Counted from the stretch's first letter, positions 18,016-26,455 are shown. The stretch: DNA of 64,000 nt from Acidimicrobiaceae bacterium (GCA_003142095.1 PLON01000073.1:41434-105433); one strand, 5' to 3'. Notes: a model not told the origin generated them from the letters alone. Made by a program: numbers and translations.

Positions 18016-18021
18016 ACCGTA
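18016..18021 (-). promoter_or_regulatory. Leaderless -10 element, aminotransferase gene
   Basis: TACGGT on the minus strand ends 6 nt before the ATG at 18009; transcription would begin at the start codon. Confidence 0.55.
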
Positions 18022-18027
18022 GATGAG

Positions 18028-18699
18028 TCAGTGCGAGCGACGCCACTCTTTCAATTCGTCCAAGGGCGCAGGCACGCTGACGACCGCCCACGTGGCGCCC
18101 GCTTCTTCGAGCGCACTCAAGGTCGCCGTCGCGTCGCGACCGAGTGGACCGGCCCAGGTGACGGGTCCGTTCGCGGCTTCCTCGCGCACCACGTGTGCGG
18201 CAACTCCCCAGAGATTCAGTGCGACACCGTGCTCGCGCGCCACCGTATTGGTTGCCGGCGACCCCGCCCCGCACCACACGTTCATCAGTGGGGCGAGGGC
18301 CGTAACCGCGTCACTCAAGAGGCGCCGCCGTTCACTCGCGCTCGGGTAGTCGATGCCGTAGGCGTCATGCTCGGGTTTCGAGAGATCGTCACCCGTGCCG
18401 AGTGCGGCGATAACGCGACCGGGGGCAATCGCCTCGAGGGTCGTGAACTGCTCGACGAGCTTCGCTTCACCGACGAGACCGACGCGCGCCACGAGCGTGC
18501 CGACGCTGACAGAGAAGCGAGCGGCCACCGCACCGAGCACGGGCATCGGCGCAAGCGCCGGGCGTTCGGGCGATCCGATGGGCCAGAGGTGATCAAACGC
18601 GAAAACGCCATCGAGTCCCGCGCGCTGTGCACGATCCGCGAGCGCCAGCGCGTCGTTGGCGTTGTCGCAAAATGTTGGCAGTAAGACGCCGAGCTTCAC
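18028..18699 (-). CDS. Luciferase-like (LLM class) oxidoreductase, short
   Basis: Flavin/F420-type luciferase-like monooxygenase fold. MKLGVLLPTF at the first strand, GVFAFDHLWP and ALGTGDDLSKPEHDAYG are typical of actinobacterial F420-dependent LLM enzymes. At 223 residues it is shorter than the usual 280-340, missing much of the C-terminal barrel, so it may be reduced or specialised. GTG start overlaps the stop of the glucokinase gene by 4 nt (GTGA), placing it last in the pimB-SRPBCC-glucokinase unit. Confidence 0.75.
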   Translation of the reverse strand: MKLGVLLPTFCDNANDALALADRAQRAGLDGVFAFDHLWPIGSPERPALAPMPVLGAVAARFSVSVGTLVARVGLVGEAKLVEQFTTLEAIAPGRVIAALGTGDDLSKPEHDAYGIDYPSASERRRLLSDAVTALAPLMNVWCGAGSPATNTVAREHGVALNLWGVAAHVVREEAANGPVTWAGPLGRDATATLSALEEAGATWAVVSVPAPLDELKEWRRSH

Positions 18700-19667
18700 G
18701 CTCTCTCAAAGGCGACGAGCGTGGCGCCCATGGCCCCCGAGCGCGCGCCAAACATTGAGGTCGTTACCGTGATGGTGGGACGAGCGTCGTAGCCTTCGAC
18801 GAGCTCGGCGAGATATTCTCGCGCGGCCGGCAAGACCAAATCGGACGCCTCCGAGAGACCTCCGCCGATAACGAAGTGTCCACAGTCCAAAATGGCGACC
18901 AGGTTCGAGAGGCCGAGCGCGAGCCACCACCCGACTTCGCGCATGAGTGCGACGGCTTCGTCGAGCCCTTCGGCCGCGGCCGCGGTGACGTCCTCGGCGC
19001 GTACCGCGCGCGGGTCGCCGGCACATTGTTCGACGAGTGTGGCGAGTCGGCCCTCGAGAGCCGCCTCCCTGGTTAAGCGGTGCAGTCCCCCGCCCGAGGC
19101 GTAGCGCTCCCAACAGCCGTGTCCGCCGCAGAGACACGGAGCGCCGTGGGCGTCGATGACCATGTGGCCAATCTCACCGGCGAAGCCACTTCGTCCGCGC
19201 ACGAGTTGGCCGTCAGCCACGACTCCGCCGCCGATACCGGTACCTAAGGTCACCATCACGAAATCGGAGATTCCCCGTCCCGCACCCCATTCGTGTTCGG
19301 CGAGCGCCGCGCAGTTGGCGTCGTTTTCGCAGAAGACACTCGAGTTCGCGAGCGCGTCGCCCAACTGGGCGCCGAGATCGGCGCCCGAGGCGGTTTGCAA
19401 GTTCGGCGCGAACGCGAGATGACCGTCACGGCGCATCATGCCCGGCAGCCCCACGCCGATCGGCACCTGCGAGGGATCAAGCGACTGACGCTCGCAGAGT
19501 TCGTAGATTTGGTCCACGAGCACCTTGGCGGTCGCTTCGCCCGCGTCGAAACCTTCATCGTGGGGAGTCTGCGACTTCATCTCGCCCACGACGCGCCCGT
19601 CGCGTGCCACCATGAGTGCGAGAGCTTTCGTGCCGCCAACGTCGATGCCGATTGCGACGTTACTCAT
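18696..19667 (-). CDS. ROK-family glucokinase
   Basis: Cytoplasmic sugar kinase of 323 residues, most likely glucose to glucose 6-phosphate. The ATP motif is GIDVGGTKALAL, the substrate loop contains ENDANCAALAEHEWGAG, and VTLGTGIGGG follows. The zinc-binding ROK motif CLCGGHGCWE lies near residue 180. The ATG overlaps the SRPBCC stop by 4 nt. Its close linkage with an SRPBCC protein and PimB suggests a conserved actinobacterial cell-envelope/sugar operon; the exact link is inference. Confidence 0.88.
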   Translation of the reverse strand: MSNVAIGIDVGGTKALALMVARDGRVVGEMKSQTPHDEGFDAGEATAKVLVDQIYELCERQSLDPSQVPIGVGLPGMMRRDGHLAFAPNLQTASGADLGAQLGDALANSSVFCENDANCAALAEHEWGAGRGISDFVMVTLGTGIGGGVVADGQLVRGRSGFAGEIGHMVIDAHGAPCLCGGHGCWERYASGGGLHRLTREAALEGRLATLVEQCAGDPRAVRAEDVTAAAAEGLDEAVALMREVGWWLALGLSNLVAILDCGHFVIGGGLSEASDLVLPAAREYLAELVEGYDARPTITVTTSMFGARSGAMGATLVAFERA

Positions 19668-20101
19668 ACGGCTTCCGCTTGAGCTTTGAGTTCACGCAGC
19701 GCTTGGTCTTGGATGCGATGCGCCGCGCGCGATCTCACGAAGGTGGGGATGGGTACCGAAAGCTCCACCTCGAGATCGTAGGTGAGGAGCGTTCCCTCGG
19801 GCGCCGGCTCAAATCGATACTGGCCATTGAGTACCGACGTGAGATCGCCCTTGGTCTGGTGCCACATGAGAACGTCGGGAGCGCGGCTGTAGTCGTAGCG
19901 AAGGGTGTAGGTGGTAGAGCGTCCAAAGGCGGCCGCGCGAAACTCCACTTCGAGAGGTCGTCCAGCGGCATCGCGCTCGAGCACCTCGATCTTCTTTAGA
20001 TCACTCACCCAGTTCCGGTAGTTCTCGAAGGCGGTGACGACACCGTACACAACCGCGGGCGGCGCGTGGACCAGGGTCGACTCGGTCGCTCGCTGGGTCA
20101 C
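19664..20101 (-). CDS. SRPBCC (START-like) family protein
   Basis: A polyketide cyclase/START-like lipid-binding fold of 145 residues, with PPAVVYGVVTAFENYRNWVSDLKKIEVLERD as the first helix-grip segment and a C-terminal helix. A homologue near pimB is known in mycobacteria (Rv2185c-type), so a lipid or envelope role is plausible. GTG at 20101 is chosen over the ORF-track start because GGAGGTGAC precedes it and this removes an overlap with pimB. Followed by glucokinase with a 4-nt overlap. Confidence 0.8.
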   Translation of the reverse strand: MTQRATESTLVHAPPAVVYGVVTAFENYRNWVSDLKKIEVLERDAAGRPLEVEFRAAAFGRSTTYTLRYDYSRAPDVLMWHQTKGDLTSVLNGQYRFEPAPEGTLLTYDLEVELSVPIPTFVRSRAAHRIQDQALRELKAQAEAV

Positions 20102-20123
20102 GTCACCTCCATTGACCCCAACC

Positions 20124-21284
20124 TTAGGCCAGCGGCGTCGTGCGACGTTCGCGGTCAAAGGGATCTAGTTGGCGAGAGAGTTCGCGCGCGAGGTGGTCCC
20201 ACGCGACGTCGCGCCTCGCCACCACGAGAGCGCGACTCGCGAGGCGTACTCGTTGTTCGTCGTCGCGCACGAGCGTCGCGATCGCTTCGGCGAGGTCATC
20301 GACGCTGCGCGGATTGTCGACGACTATGCCCGTCTCAGCGTTTCGCACGGCGTCGTGACTGCCGCCCGATCGCCCAGCCACCTGGGCAAGGCCGCAGGCC
20401 GCCGCTTCGATGAAGACAATGCCGAAGCCCTCCTGTTCGAGGCCGAGCCACCGACTCCGACAGTCCATCACCATCAGATCGCATGCGGCGATCCACCTCG
20501 GTTGCTGAGCCTCGTCGACGTGACCGAGAAACGTCACGGGCGCGTGAAGTTTGTGCGCGAGACGCTCGAGACGTGCGCGATCGCGACCGTCACCGCCAAT
20601 GAGGACGCGAAGGTGCGGGAACTCGCCGCTCAGTTGAGCGCCCGCGCGAATGAGAGTGTCGAAGCCTTTACGTGGTACGAGACGTGACCACGACGCAATC
20701 AGGAATTCGTCATCTCGTCGACCGAGCGACTCGCGTACGTCGTGGCGAGCCTCGTCGCTGATGGGATGAAAGCGAGAGGTGTCCGCTCCAGGCGGAATCT
20801 GAATGACCGGGCAGAGATCATCCGCCGCGTTACGACGCGCCTCTCGCTCGGGAAACGGGCCCGCGCAAATAGCCACCTCGGCGTGGCGCAGTACGTAGCG
20901 CAGTGATGACGCGACGAACGGTAGGCGACTGGGAATCGTCACCTCGGCCCCGTGCAAGATGACGCCGTAGGGACGAGAGAGCCACGGACCGAGCAACCCG
21001 AGGGGCCACGCCGGGTCAAGTAGAACGAGCTCGGGTTGGTGATGCTCAATGGCCGCCTCAATGGCGCGGTACGCGCGCCACGAAGGCAAAAACAAGGTGG
21101 GCGCGGGGACGCGTTCTACAACTACGTCGCTTGACTCATCGAAGTCGGCGGCGCTTTCGTGCGACGACGCGGTCAGCACGGCCGCGCGCCCAGGCTCCAG
21201 TCGTCGCCAGAGTTCATGAAGGTAAACCTGGATACCGCCGGTTTTCGGGAGGTAGTCGTTGGTCACCAGAAGGTGGCGGGCCAT
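20124..21284 (-). CDS. GT4 mannosyltransferase, PimB-like
   Basis: GT-B glycosyltransferase of 386 residues, likely the GDP-mannose-dependent phosphatidylinositol monomannoside mannosyltransferase PimB'. LLVTNDYLPKTGGIQVYLHEL at the N-terminus, SWSRLVPRKGFDTLIRA (donor-binding Arg/Lys), and EQEGFGIVFIEAAACGL (EX7E) are the expected landmarks. It acts at the cytoplasmic face of the membrane. First gene of a four-gene unit. The ATG is preceded by TAGCGT ending 6 nt upstream and no Shine-Dalgarno. Confidence 0.82.
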   Translation of the reverse strand: MARHLLVTNDYLPKTGGIQVYLHELWRRLEPGRAAVLTASSHESAADFDESSDVVVERVPAPTLFLPSWRAYRAIEAAIEHHQPELVLLDPAWPLGLLGPWLSRPYGVILHGAEVTIPSRLPFVASSLRYVLRHAEVAICAGPFPEREARRNAADDLCPVIQIPPGADTSRFHPISDEARHDVRESLGRRDDEFLIASWSRLVPRKGFDTLIRAGAQLSGEFPHLRVLIGGDGRDRARLERLAHKLHAPVTFLGHVDEAQQPRWIAACDLMVMDCRSRWLGLEQEGFGIVFIEAAACGLAQVAGRSGGSHDAVRNAETGIVVDNPRSVDDLAEAIATLVRDDEQRVRLASRALVVARRDVAWDHLARELSRQLDPFDRERRTTPLA

Positions 21285-21290
21285 GGGACC

Positions 21291-21296
21291 ACGCTA
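21291..21296 (-). promoter_or_regulatory. Leaderless -10 element, pimB-like gene
   Basis: TAGCGT on the minus strand, 6 nt before the ATG at 21284. Confidence 0.55.
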
Positions 21297-21312
21297 GACC
21301 TCGACGCGGGGA

Positions 21313-21516
21313 CTACCGAACGACGGGGTGGAACTTCAGGGTCGGAACCAGCCCTTCGGCGGTAAACAGTTGCACGACGTGTGCCTCGTCTTCGGTGAGG
21401 TTCAGAGCCTCAGGTTCTTCGCCGAGGATAAAGGTGACGAGACAGTCCGAACAGTCCGGCGTTCCACGCCGCACGCAGTCACGACAACTAATCGACAGTT
21501 CAATTTCCTTGGTCAT
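21313..21516 (-). CDS. Small CxxC-x7-CxxC protein
   Basis: A 67-residue protein, likely metal binding: CRDCVRRGTPDCSDC near the N-terminus has four Cys in a ribbon-like arrangement. A DEAHVVQLFTAEGLVPTLKFHPVVR tail follows. I recognise it as a small actinobacterial type but cannot name a family. ATG at 21516 is preferred over the ORF-track start since GAGAGG lies 6 nt upstream. Last of three short Cys-containing genes; gap of 47 nt to the thioredoxin-like gene. Confidence 0.65.
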   Translation of the reverse strand: MTKEIELSISCRDCVRRGTPDCSDCLVTFILGEEPEALNLTEDEAHVVQLFTAEGLVPTLKFHPVVR

Positions 21517-21563
21517 GAGGTACCTCTCACTCGATGTACTCATCTTGAGCGGGGTCTGTGACA

Positions 21564-21971
21564 TCAGGACTCAAGAAATGACGCAATCTCCGTTTTCACT
21601 TGGGCTGGCGCGAAGACGACGCCTTCAGTTGCCACTCGTTGACGCGCCGCATCGATGAGCACATAGAAGGGGGCGGATCGAATATCGAGTTCCATCAACG
21701 TCTCGGGCGACACGATGACGCGTTGGCGAGCATTGCGCCATTCGTCAGCAGCGGTGGCACTCACGATGACGACGTCGACATCGTTCAGTTCTTCCAGCTC
21801 GCCGTCAATAAAGTCGCGACAACCGTCACAGTTGGGTTTCACCGCGACGATCAGGGTCATTCGCTCAATAGCGTGGCGCCAATCGTCACCGTCGAGAGTA
21901 CGACCTGAGAGCTCACGCGGCGCAGATCGCTCGCGTGGCGCGTCGAATGAGTGTGCGCGAAAGTCGCTCAC
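21564..21971 (-). CDS. Thioredoxin-like protein
   Basis: A 135-residue protein with a thioredoxin-like core from about residue 38: LIVAVKPNCDGCRDFI holds a CDGC active-site-like motif. IRSAPFYVLIDAARQRVATEG supplies the cis-Pro strand (SAPF). The N-terminal 35 residues are polar. No signal peptide, so cytoplasmic. GTG start overlaps the stop of the zinc-ribbon gene by 4 nt. A role in disulfide or sulfur transfer is inferred from fold and context only. Confidence 0.65.
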   Translation of the reverse strand: MSDFRAHSFDAPRERSAPRELSGRTLDGDDWRHAIERMTLIVAVKPNCDGCRDFIDGELEELNDVDVVIVSATAADEWRNARQRVIVSPETLMELDIRSAPFYVLIDAARQRVATEGVVFAPAQVKTEIASFLES

Positions 21972-22177
21972 TCGGACTCGGAGAGCACCTCAACGCCACG
22001 TCCGTGTCCGCACCAGCGACACGTCACCGATTCGACGCTGTGCGCAATGATCTCTGGCTCTTCGATGTTCAGCTCACCACCCACGCTGTAGTGATGAAAT
22101 GAACGCACCGACGTCGTCTCCACTACATCGAATCGAGTCAGATTGCCGCACGCGTTGCAACGATATCGGTTAGTCAC
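21968..22177 (-). CDS. Small zinc-ribbon protein
   Basis: A 69-residue protein with two CxxC knuckles, CNACG (residues 8-12) and CRWCG (about 53-57), the spacing of a rubredoxin-like zinc ribbon. No DNA-binding helix is evident. Its GTG is preceded by TACGGT ending 6 nt upstream, so it heads the small operon with a leaderless mRNA. The 4-nt GTGA overlap couples it to the thioredoxin-like gene. Confidence 0.7.
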   Translation of the reverse strand: MTNRYRCNACGNLTRFDVVETTSVRSFHHYSVGGELNIEEPEIIAHSVESVTCRWCGHGRGVEVLSESE

Positions 22178-22183
22178 GAATTC

Positions 22184-22189
22184 ACCGTA
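22184..22189 (-). promoter_or_regulatory. Leaderless -10 element, zinc-ribbon operon
   Basis: TACGGT on the minus strand, 6 nt before the GTG at 22177. Confidence 0.55.
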
Positions 22190-22206
22190 CTGGAATTATG
22201 GATGCC

Positions 22207-22776
22207 TCATTCGTAACGACGGCGCTGCCATTCGTCGGGGAGCACCTCGTACGGGGACGCGTCGGCGTCCTCGTAGGTGTAGACGGTGTCGAACGGATCG
22301 CTCTGGGAATCAACCGCGTTGCGCTCGGCGTCGATCAGTCGGCACAGCGCCGCGGGATGTCGAACGAGCCCGATCGGCATCGCGGCGCCCAACGTTTCAA
22401 GGTAGACAAACCCGCGTCGCGATAAGCGCTCGGTCACGCGTTGATCGACGCGGGTAGCAAACACGTCGCGCATCTCGACGGCCGAGCGCTGGTGACGTAG
22501 CACTCCCCCTTCGATGATGATCCTTTCGTTCGTGATGTGGATCTTGTGCGAACGCCAGCGCCACGTCCTGGTGAGGGTCACGGCCGTCAACGGTAAGACG
22601 AAAACCACCATCAGTAACTCTTCGAAGCGGTGAACATACAAGAAGCGCGACGCTCCCTCGACGATAAGAGCCAGCGTGGTCACCGTGAGAAGAAAGGGTC
22701 GCAGCACGCCGCGCGACACGGGAGTGACCGAAATAATTCGAACTTCGCCCTCGCGCCATAGGTCGCGCCTACTCAT
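22207..22776 (-). CDS. PH-domain membrane protein
   Basis: A 189-residue protein with two transmembrane helices (about 26-46 and 52-68) followed by a bacterial PH-like (bPH2/DUF304) domain: WRWRSHKIHITNERIIIEGGVLRHQRSAVEMRDV. An acidic C-terminal tail lies beyond residue 160. Members are membrane proteins of unclear role. TACGCT ends 7 nt before the ATG, suggesting a leaderless start. Divergent from the DMT transporter with 32 nt between starts. Confidence 0.75.
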   Translation of the reverse strand: MSRRDLWREGEVRIISVTPVSRGVLRPFLLTVTTLALIVEGASRFLYVHRFEELLMVVFVLPLTAVTLTRTWRWRSHKIHITNERIIIEGGVLRHQRSAVEMRDVFATRVDQRVTERLSRRGFVYLETLGAAMPIGLVRHPAALCRLIDAERNAVDSQSDPFDTVYTYEDADASPYEVLPDEWQRRRYE

Positions 22777-22783
22777 ACTCCCT

Positions 22784-22789
22784 AGCGTA
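22784..22789 (-). promoter_or_regulatory. Leaderless -10 element, PH-domain gene
   Basis: TACGCT on the minus strand, 7 nt before the ATG at 22776. Confidence 0.45.
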
Positions 22790-22808
22790 AGGAGTTTGGA
22801 GCACCGAT

Positions 22809-23774
22809 ATGCGGAGGGGATGTGTCACGACGGACACCTATCCTTCGAAGGTGACTGCGCCAACATCTCGCTCGTGGGTACCCGCTTACGTGGCGACAGG
22901 AATCGTATGGGGGTGCTCGTTTCTCTTCATCAAGTATTCCCTCGGTTTTCTGACGCCCTTCGGCGTGGCGTTCATGCGCTGCGCGCTGGGGGCGTTGACT
23001 CTCCTTCTCATCGCAGCGATCAAACGCGTCGCGCTACCGAAAGAGTTCATTGTCTGGTGCCACCTTTGGATCGTCGCGATGTGTCTCAATATCGTCCCCG
23101 GGGTCCTCTTCGCCCTGGCTGAAACGCGAACAACGTCGATCGTTGCGGGCATCGTTAACGCCATGACTCCCCTCACGACGCTGTTCTTCATCCTCTTCGT
23201 GTTTCGTGGGGAAGCAATGAAACGTTTCCAAATCGTCGGTCTCGGAGTCGGGCTCATTGGCGTACTTACAGTCCTCGGCGTCTGGCAGGGATTTGGCGCG
23301 AATCCATGGTGGGCGGTCGTCGCGCTGCTCGGCGCCGTGACGCTCTACGGCATCTCATATCCCTATACGCGGCGCAACCTCATCCCTCGCGGTCTGCCAC
23401 CGGTCTCTCTCGCGAGCGCTCAACTTCTCCTCGCGGCGCTGACACTCCTTCCAACGTTCCTCTTTGATGGGGCGAATGGCCATGCTTTAAGCGTGCACGC
23501 TGTCTTGGGCGTGTTCGCACTGGGGATCTTCGGCAGCGGTTTCGCCTTCATGTGGAACTATCGCGTCATCGCTGCCGCGGGCAGCTCCATCGCCAGCACC
23601 GTCACATATCTAACGCCGGTGGTCGCGGTCGTCGTTGGAGTCATCTTCTTGAGCGAGCCGCTGACATGGTTCGAGCCGGTGGGTGGCGCGATCGTGTTAT
23701 TCGGAGTCGCGATCGGACAAGGTCGGATTCGTCTAGACGTTACGAAGCTGATTCGCCGCCATCGCGAAGTATGA
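22809..23774 (+). CDS. EamA/DMT family transporter
   Basis: Ten-helix drug/metabolite transporter with two EamA repeats (about residues 27-160 and 170-305). IVWGCSFLFIKYSLGFLTPFGVAFMRC is the standard first-helix pattern and GSSIASTVTYLTPVVAVVVGVIFLSEPLTW the standard eighth/ninth. Probably exports amino acids or similar metabolites. GGAG lies 7 nt before the ATG. Its 3' end overlaps the convergent globin gene by 42 nt. Confidence 0.85.
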   Translation: MRRGCVTTDTYPSKVTAPTSRSWVPAYVATGIVWGCSFLFIKYSLGFLTPFGVAFMRCALGALTLLLIAAIKRVALPKEFIVWCHLWIVAMCLNIVPGVLFALAETRTTSIVAGIVNAMTPLTTLFFILFVFRGEAMKRFQIVGLGVGLIGVLTVLGVWQGFGANPWWAVVALLGAVTLYGISYPYTRRNLIPRGLPPVSLASAQLLLAALTLLPTFLFDGANGHALSVHAVLGVFALGIFGSGFAFMWNYRVIAAAGSSIASTVTYLTPVVAVVVGVIFLSEPLTWFEPVGGAIVLFGVAIGQGRIRLDVTKLIRRHREV

Positions 23775-24107
23775 CGACATCTCGGTGAACTGTTCGTCGT
23801 TTAGTTGGTCTCGCATGTTCTCGAGGGCCTTGCCCATAGCGCTCAGCCACGCGTCGCGGGCGGTCTTCGTCACGCGAAAGGGAGCGTGACGCATTCTCAA
23901 ACGAGGGTGTCCGCGCTCGTCTTGGTAGGTGCGGGCACCACCCCAATACTGCACGAGGAACAACGTCAAATGACGTCGAGCGTCCGTTAGATCGTCGGGA
24001 TACATGGGCCGCAGCGTCTCGTCAGTTTCAACAACCGCGTAGAACGCGTCCACTAACTGTACGAAGAACGCATCACCGCCGACCTGATCGAAGAGCGATT
24101 CTTCCAC
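23733..24107 (-). CDS. Group II truncated hemoglobin
   Basis: TrHbO-type globin of 124 residues. FYAVVETDETLRPMYPDD is the B/C/E region, QYWGG and GHPRLRMRHAPF give the proximal His (H74) of truncated globin group II. Such proteins bind oxygen or NO and protect respiration. GTG start lies 6 nt after TAGCGT with no Shine-Dalgarno. The last 42 nt are antisense to the end of the DMT transporter gene. Confidence 0.9.
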   Translation of the reverse strand: MEESLFDQVGGDAFFVQLVDAFYAVVETDETLRPMYPDDLTDARRHLTLFLVQYWGGARTYQDERGHPRLRMRHAPFRVTKTARDAWLSAMGKALENMRDQLNDEQFTEMSSYFAMAANQLRNV

Positions 24108-24113
24108 CTCGCC

Positions 24114-24119
24114 ACGCTA
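24114..24119 (-). promoter_or_regulatory. Leaderless -10 element, globin gene
   Basis: TAGCGT on the minus strand, 6 nt before the GTG at 24107. Confidence 0.55.
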
Positions 24120-24159
24120 ATCGCATGGCCTAGAATGGATATCCCAGTCTCCTTGAGAC

Positions 24160-24235
<76 letters not shown>

Positions 24236-24380
24236 CCTGATCAACGTGCTGGAGCGCGTTCACGCAGTCAGTTAAGACTCGCCCAGAATCCAGGACGCCA
24301 CGAGGCGGTCCCGAACCAGAAAGTCCTGAGTGGAAGTGGCGTCAGCCACGTTCATCAGGCAGACTGAAACCAATGACCAC

Positions 24381-24416
24381 GTGTGGCTGTTTTCGATGCA
24401 CAGGTGTGGCTGTTTT
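24381..24416 (+). repeat. Tandem direct repeat upstream of the ROK kinase
   Basis: GTGTGGCTGTTTT occurs at 24381-24393 and again at 24404-24416, a 23-nt period. It lies just before a TTGACA hexamer (24426-24431) and 60-95 nt before the chosen kinase start. It could be an activator or repressor site; the function is unknown. Confidence 0.5.
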
Positions 24417-24476
24417 GGTTGCGCATTGACAGCGAGCGAAAGTCCCGTCAGCGGAGATCCGACGGACGTACCACCA

Positions 24477-25364
24477 ATGATCGGCGCCATCGAAGCCGGG
24501 GGGACCAAGATGATTTGCGCGGTGGGCCGAAGCTGGCGCGAGGTTCGAGACGCGAAGAAGTACGTCGTGACAACCACGGCACCCGACGAGACAACGACGA
24601 CGGTGATGGAATGGTTCGCGTCGCAGCACGAGATAACGCCACTTGGCGCCATTGGTGTCGCCTCGTTTGGACCAATTGACTTCGCCACGAACAGCATCGC
24701 ACGCTCGACCCCCAAGGAGGCCTGGCGCGGGGTCAGCTGGCGCGACGCCGTCACGAATTACCTTGGTCCGATCGCCCTCGGCTTTGACACCGACACCAGC
24801 GCGGCCGGTCTCGCCGAGTGGCACTGGGGCGCGGCGCAACGTCGTCGCGTGGTGGTCTACGTGACGATTGGTACTGGCATCGGGGGCGGACTCATCATTG
24901 ACGGCGAAGCGTTGCACGGTCTGTTGCACCCCGAATTCGGCCACATGTTCGTTCCTCGTCAGCGCGGCGACGAGTTCGCTGGCACCTGTCCCACTCACGG
25001 CGACTGCCTCGAAGGCCTCGCATGTGGACTCGCGGTCAACCGGCGCTGGAATGGTTCGAGTGAACAGTTGGCGCCCGAACACGCCGCGTGGGAACTCGAG
25101 AGCGACTACCTCGCTCTCGCCATGGTGAACATCATCATGGTCGCATCGCCCGAGGTCATCGTGCTCGGTGGCGGTGTTATGAAGGTCGAGGGCCTGATGG
25201 AGAAGGTCCGCACGAAGACGCGTGATCTCGTCGCGGGCTATATCGCCAAGGACGCATTGTCGAGCGAGATCGACACGTACCTAGTCACCCCGGGACTCGG
25301 TTCGTCGTCGGGCGTCGTGGGCGCGTTCGTCCTCGGCGCACGCGCGTGTAGAAACTCGGCGTAA
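24477..25364 (+). CDS. ROK-family sugar kinase, fructokinase-like
   Basis: A 295-residue kinase. IGAIEAGGTKMICAVG is the ATP-binding N-terminus, VTIGTGIGGGLIIDG follows, and the zinc-site region HPEFGHMFV...GTCPTHGDCLEGLACG matches bacterial fructokinases (ScrK/GmuE-like) rather than glucokinases. Fructose to fructose 6-phosphate is the best guess. ATG at 24477 is chosen because the family begins there; the longer ORF adds 49 residues with no homology features. No strong Shine-Dalgarno or promoter was identified. Confidence 0.8.
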   Translation: MIGAIEAGGTKMICAVGRSWREVRDAKKYVVTTTAPDETTTTVMEWFASQHEITPLGAIGVASFGPIDFATNSIARSTPKEAWRGVSWRDAVTNYLGPIALGFDTDTSAAGLAEWHWGAAQRRRVVVYVTIGTGIGGGLIIDGEALHGLLHPEFGHMFVPRQRGDEFAGTCPTHGDCLEGLACGLAVNRRWNGSSEQLAPEHAAWELESDYLALAMVNIIMVASPEVIVLGGGVMKVEGLMEKVRTKTRDLVAGYIAKDALSSEIDTYLVTPGLGSSSGVVGAFVLGARACRNSA

Positions 25365-25839
25365 CGATCCGACGATTCACTCAACGGGGTCATCCAAGCG
25401 AATCATCCGTCGGCGGCCAAAGCGGCGAGTGTCCGCGGTTCATCGCGTCCTCGAAGCCTTGACGCGCCCTACGGCCCCATCAGAAACGTCGCCGTTCGCT
25501 GACCCGTTTGCCACACCGCCGGAAATTGGCAGCGCGTTCGATCAATTTTTCTGTGCTTACGCAATACTCGCCGCTTGCACACTTGAGCCACTAGTGTAGA
25601 CCGGCGTCGTTTTCGACCCTTAATCCGACACCCCAAGAGCTGTGCAGTGATTAACCGCAGACGAATCTCTGACACTACTCAGAGTACGTACGACCTCCGT
25701 TTCGAATTTGAAGACGTTCCAGACGAAATGGGGCTGATCGCTCATGCGACGGCCTTCCCGTTGTGATATCGACGCCCCAATGTGAGTGACCAGGTCTACT
25801 GTAAATGGCAACTCGCAGCTCGCTAAGAGGAGACGAAAA
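25365..25839. other. Intergenic region, nothing recognised
   Basis: About 475 nt without a credible ORF. Small self-complementary elements such as CACTAGTG near 25590 are present, but no tRNA, known RNA or repeat family was recognised. The right end supplies the Shine-Dalgarno of the hydrolase gene. Confidence 0.5.
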
Positions 25840-26400
25840 ATGACCACTTTGAAAGATCGGCCAAACACCGCGTTGATCGTCGTCGACGTCCAGAACGGTG
25901 TTGTTGAAGGCGCTCATGAACGCGACAGCGTCGTTGCGAACATCGACGCCCTCGTCCAGAAAGCGCGCAAGGAAGGCGTTCCCGTCGTTTGGGTTCAACA
26001 TTCCGACGAGCAACTTGAGCCAGGCAGCGATGAATGGAAGATCGTCCCCGAGCTGACGCCCAATAGCGCCGAGCCGCTCGTCGCGAAGAACTATGGTGAC
26101 TCCTTCGAAGACACGACTTTGGAAAGCGTGTTATCAGACCTCGCGGTAGGTCGACTCATCGTCACCGGAGCACAGACCGACGCGTGTATTCGTTCGACTC
26201 TCCACGGTGCATTCGCGAGAGGATATGACGCCACTCTCGTCAGTGACGCGCACACGACCGAGGACAGTACCGAGTGGGGCGCGCCGTCGCCTGATTTGGT
26301 GATCGCCCACACGAACCTGTATTGGAAATTTCAGAGCGCGCCCGGGAGAAGAGCCGGCACCGTGGAAACCAAGGATGTGGACTTCGCCGCTTCCGCGTAA
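25840..26400 (+). CDS. Isochorismatase-like cysteine hydrolase
   Basis: A 186-residue alpha/beta hydrolase of the isochorismatase/nicotinamidase superfamily. Catalytic Asp lies in ALIVVDVQNG, Lys in VAKNYGDSFEDT, and nucleophile Cys in TGAQTDACIRST. Substrate unknown; amides or nicotinamide-like compounds are typical. ATG at 25840 has AGAGGAG about 7 nt upstream, so the ORF-track extension is not used. The phospholipase D gene follows 55 nt downstream. Confidence 0.85.
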   Translation: MTTLKDRPNTALIVVDVQNGVVEGAHERDSVVANIDALVQKARKEGVPVVWVQHSDEQLEPGSDEWKIVPELTPNSAEPLVAKNYGDSFEDTTLESVLSDLAVGRLIVTGAQTDACIRSTLHGAFARGYDATLVSDAHTTEDSTEWGAPSPDLVIAHTNLYWKFQSAPGRRAGTVETKDVDFAASA

Positions 26401-26455
26401 ATTCGTCGCCGTTGTGATTCCCCGGCCAAAACGTACTGACAAAGTCTGGAGCACC

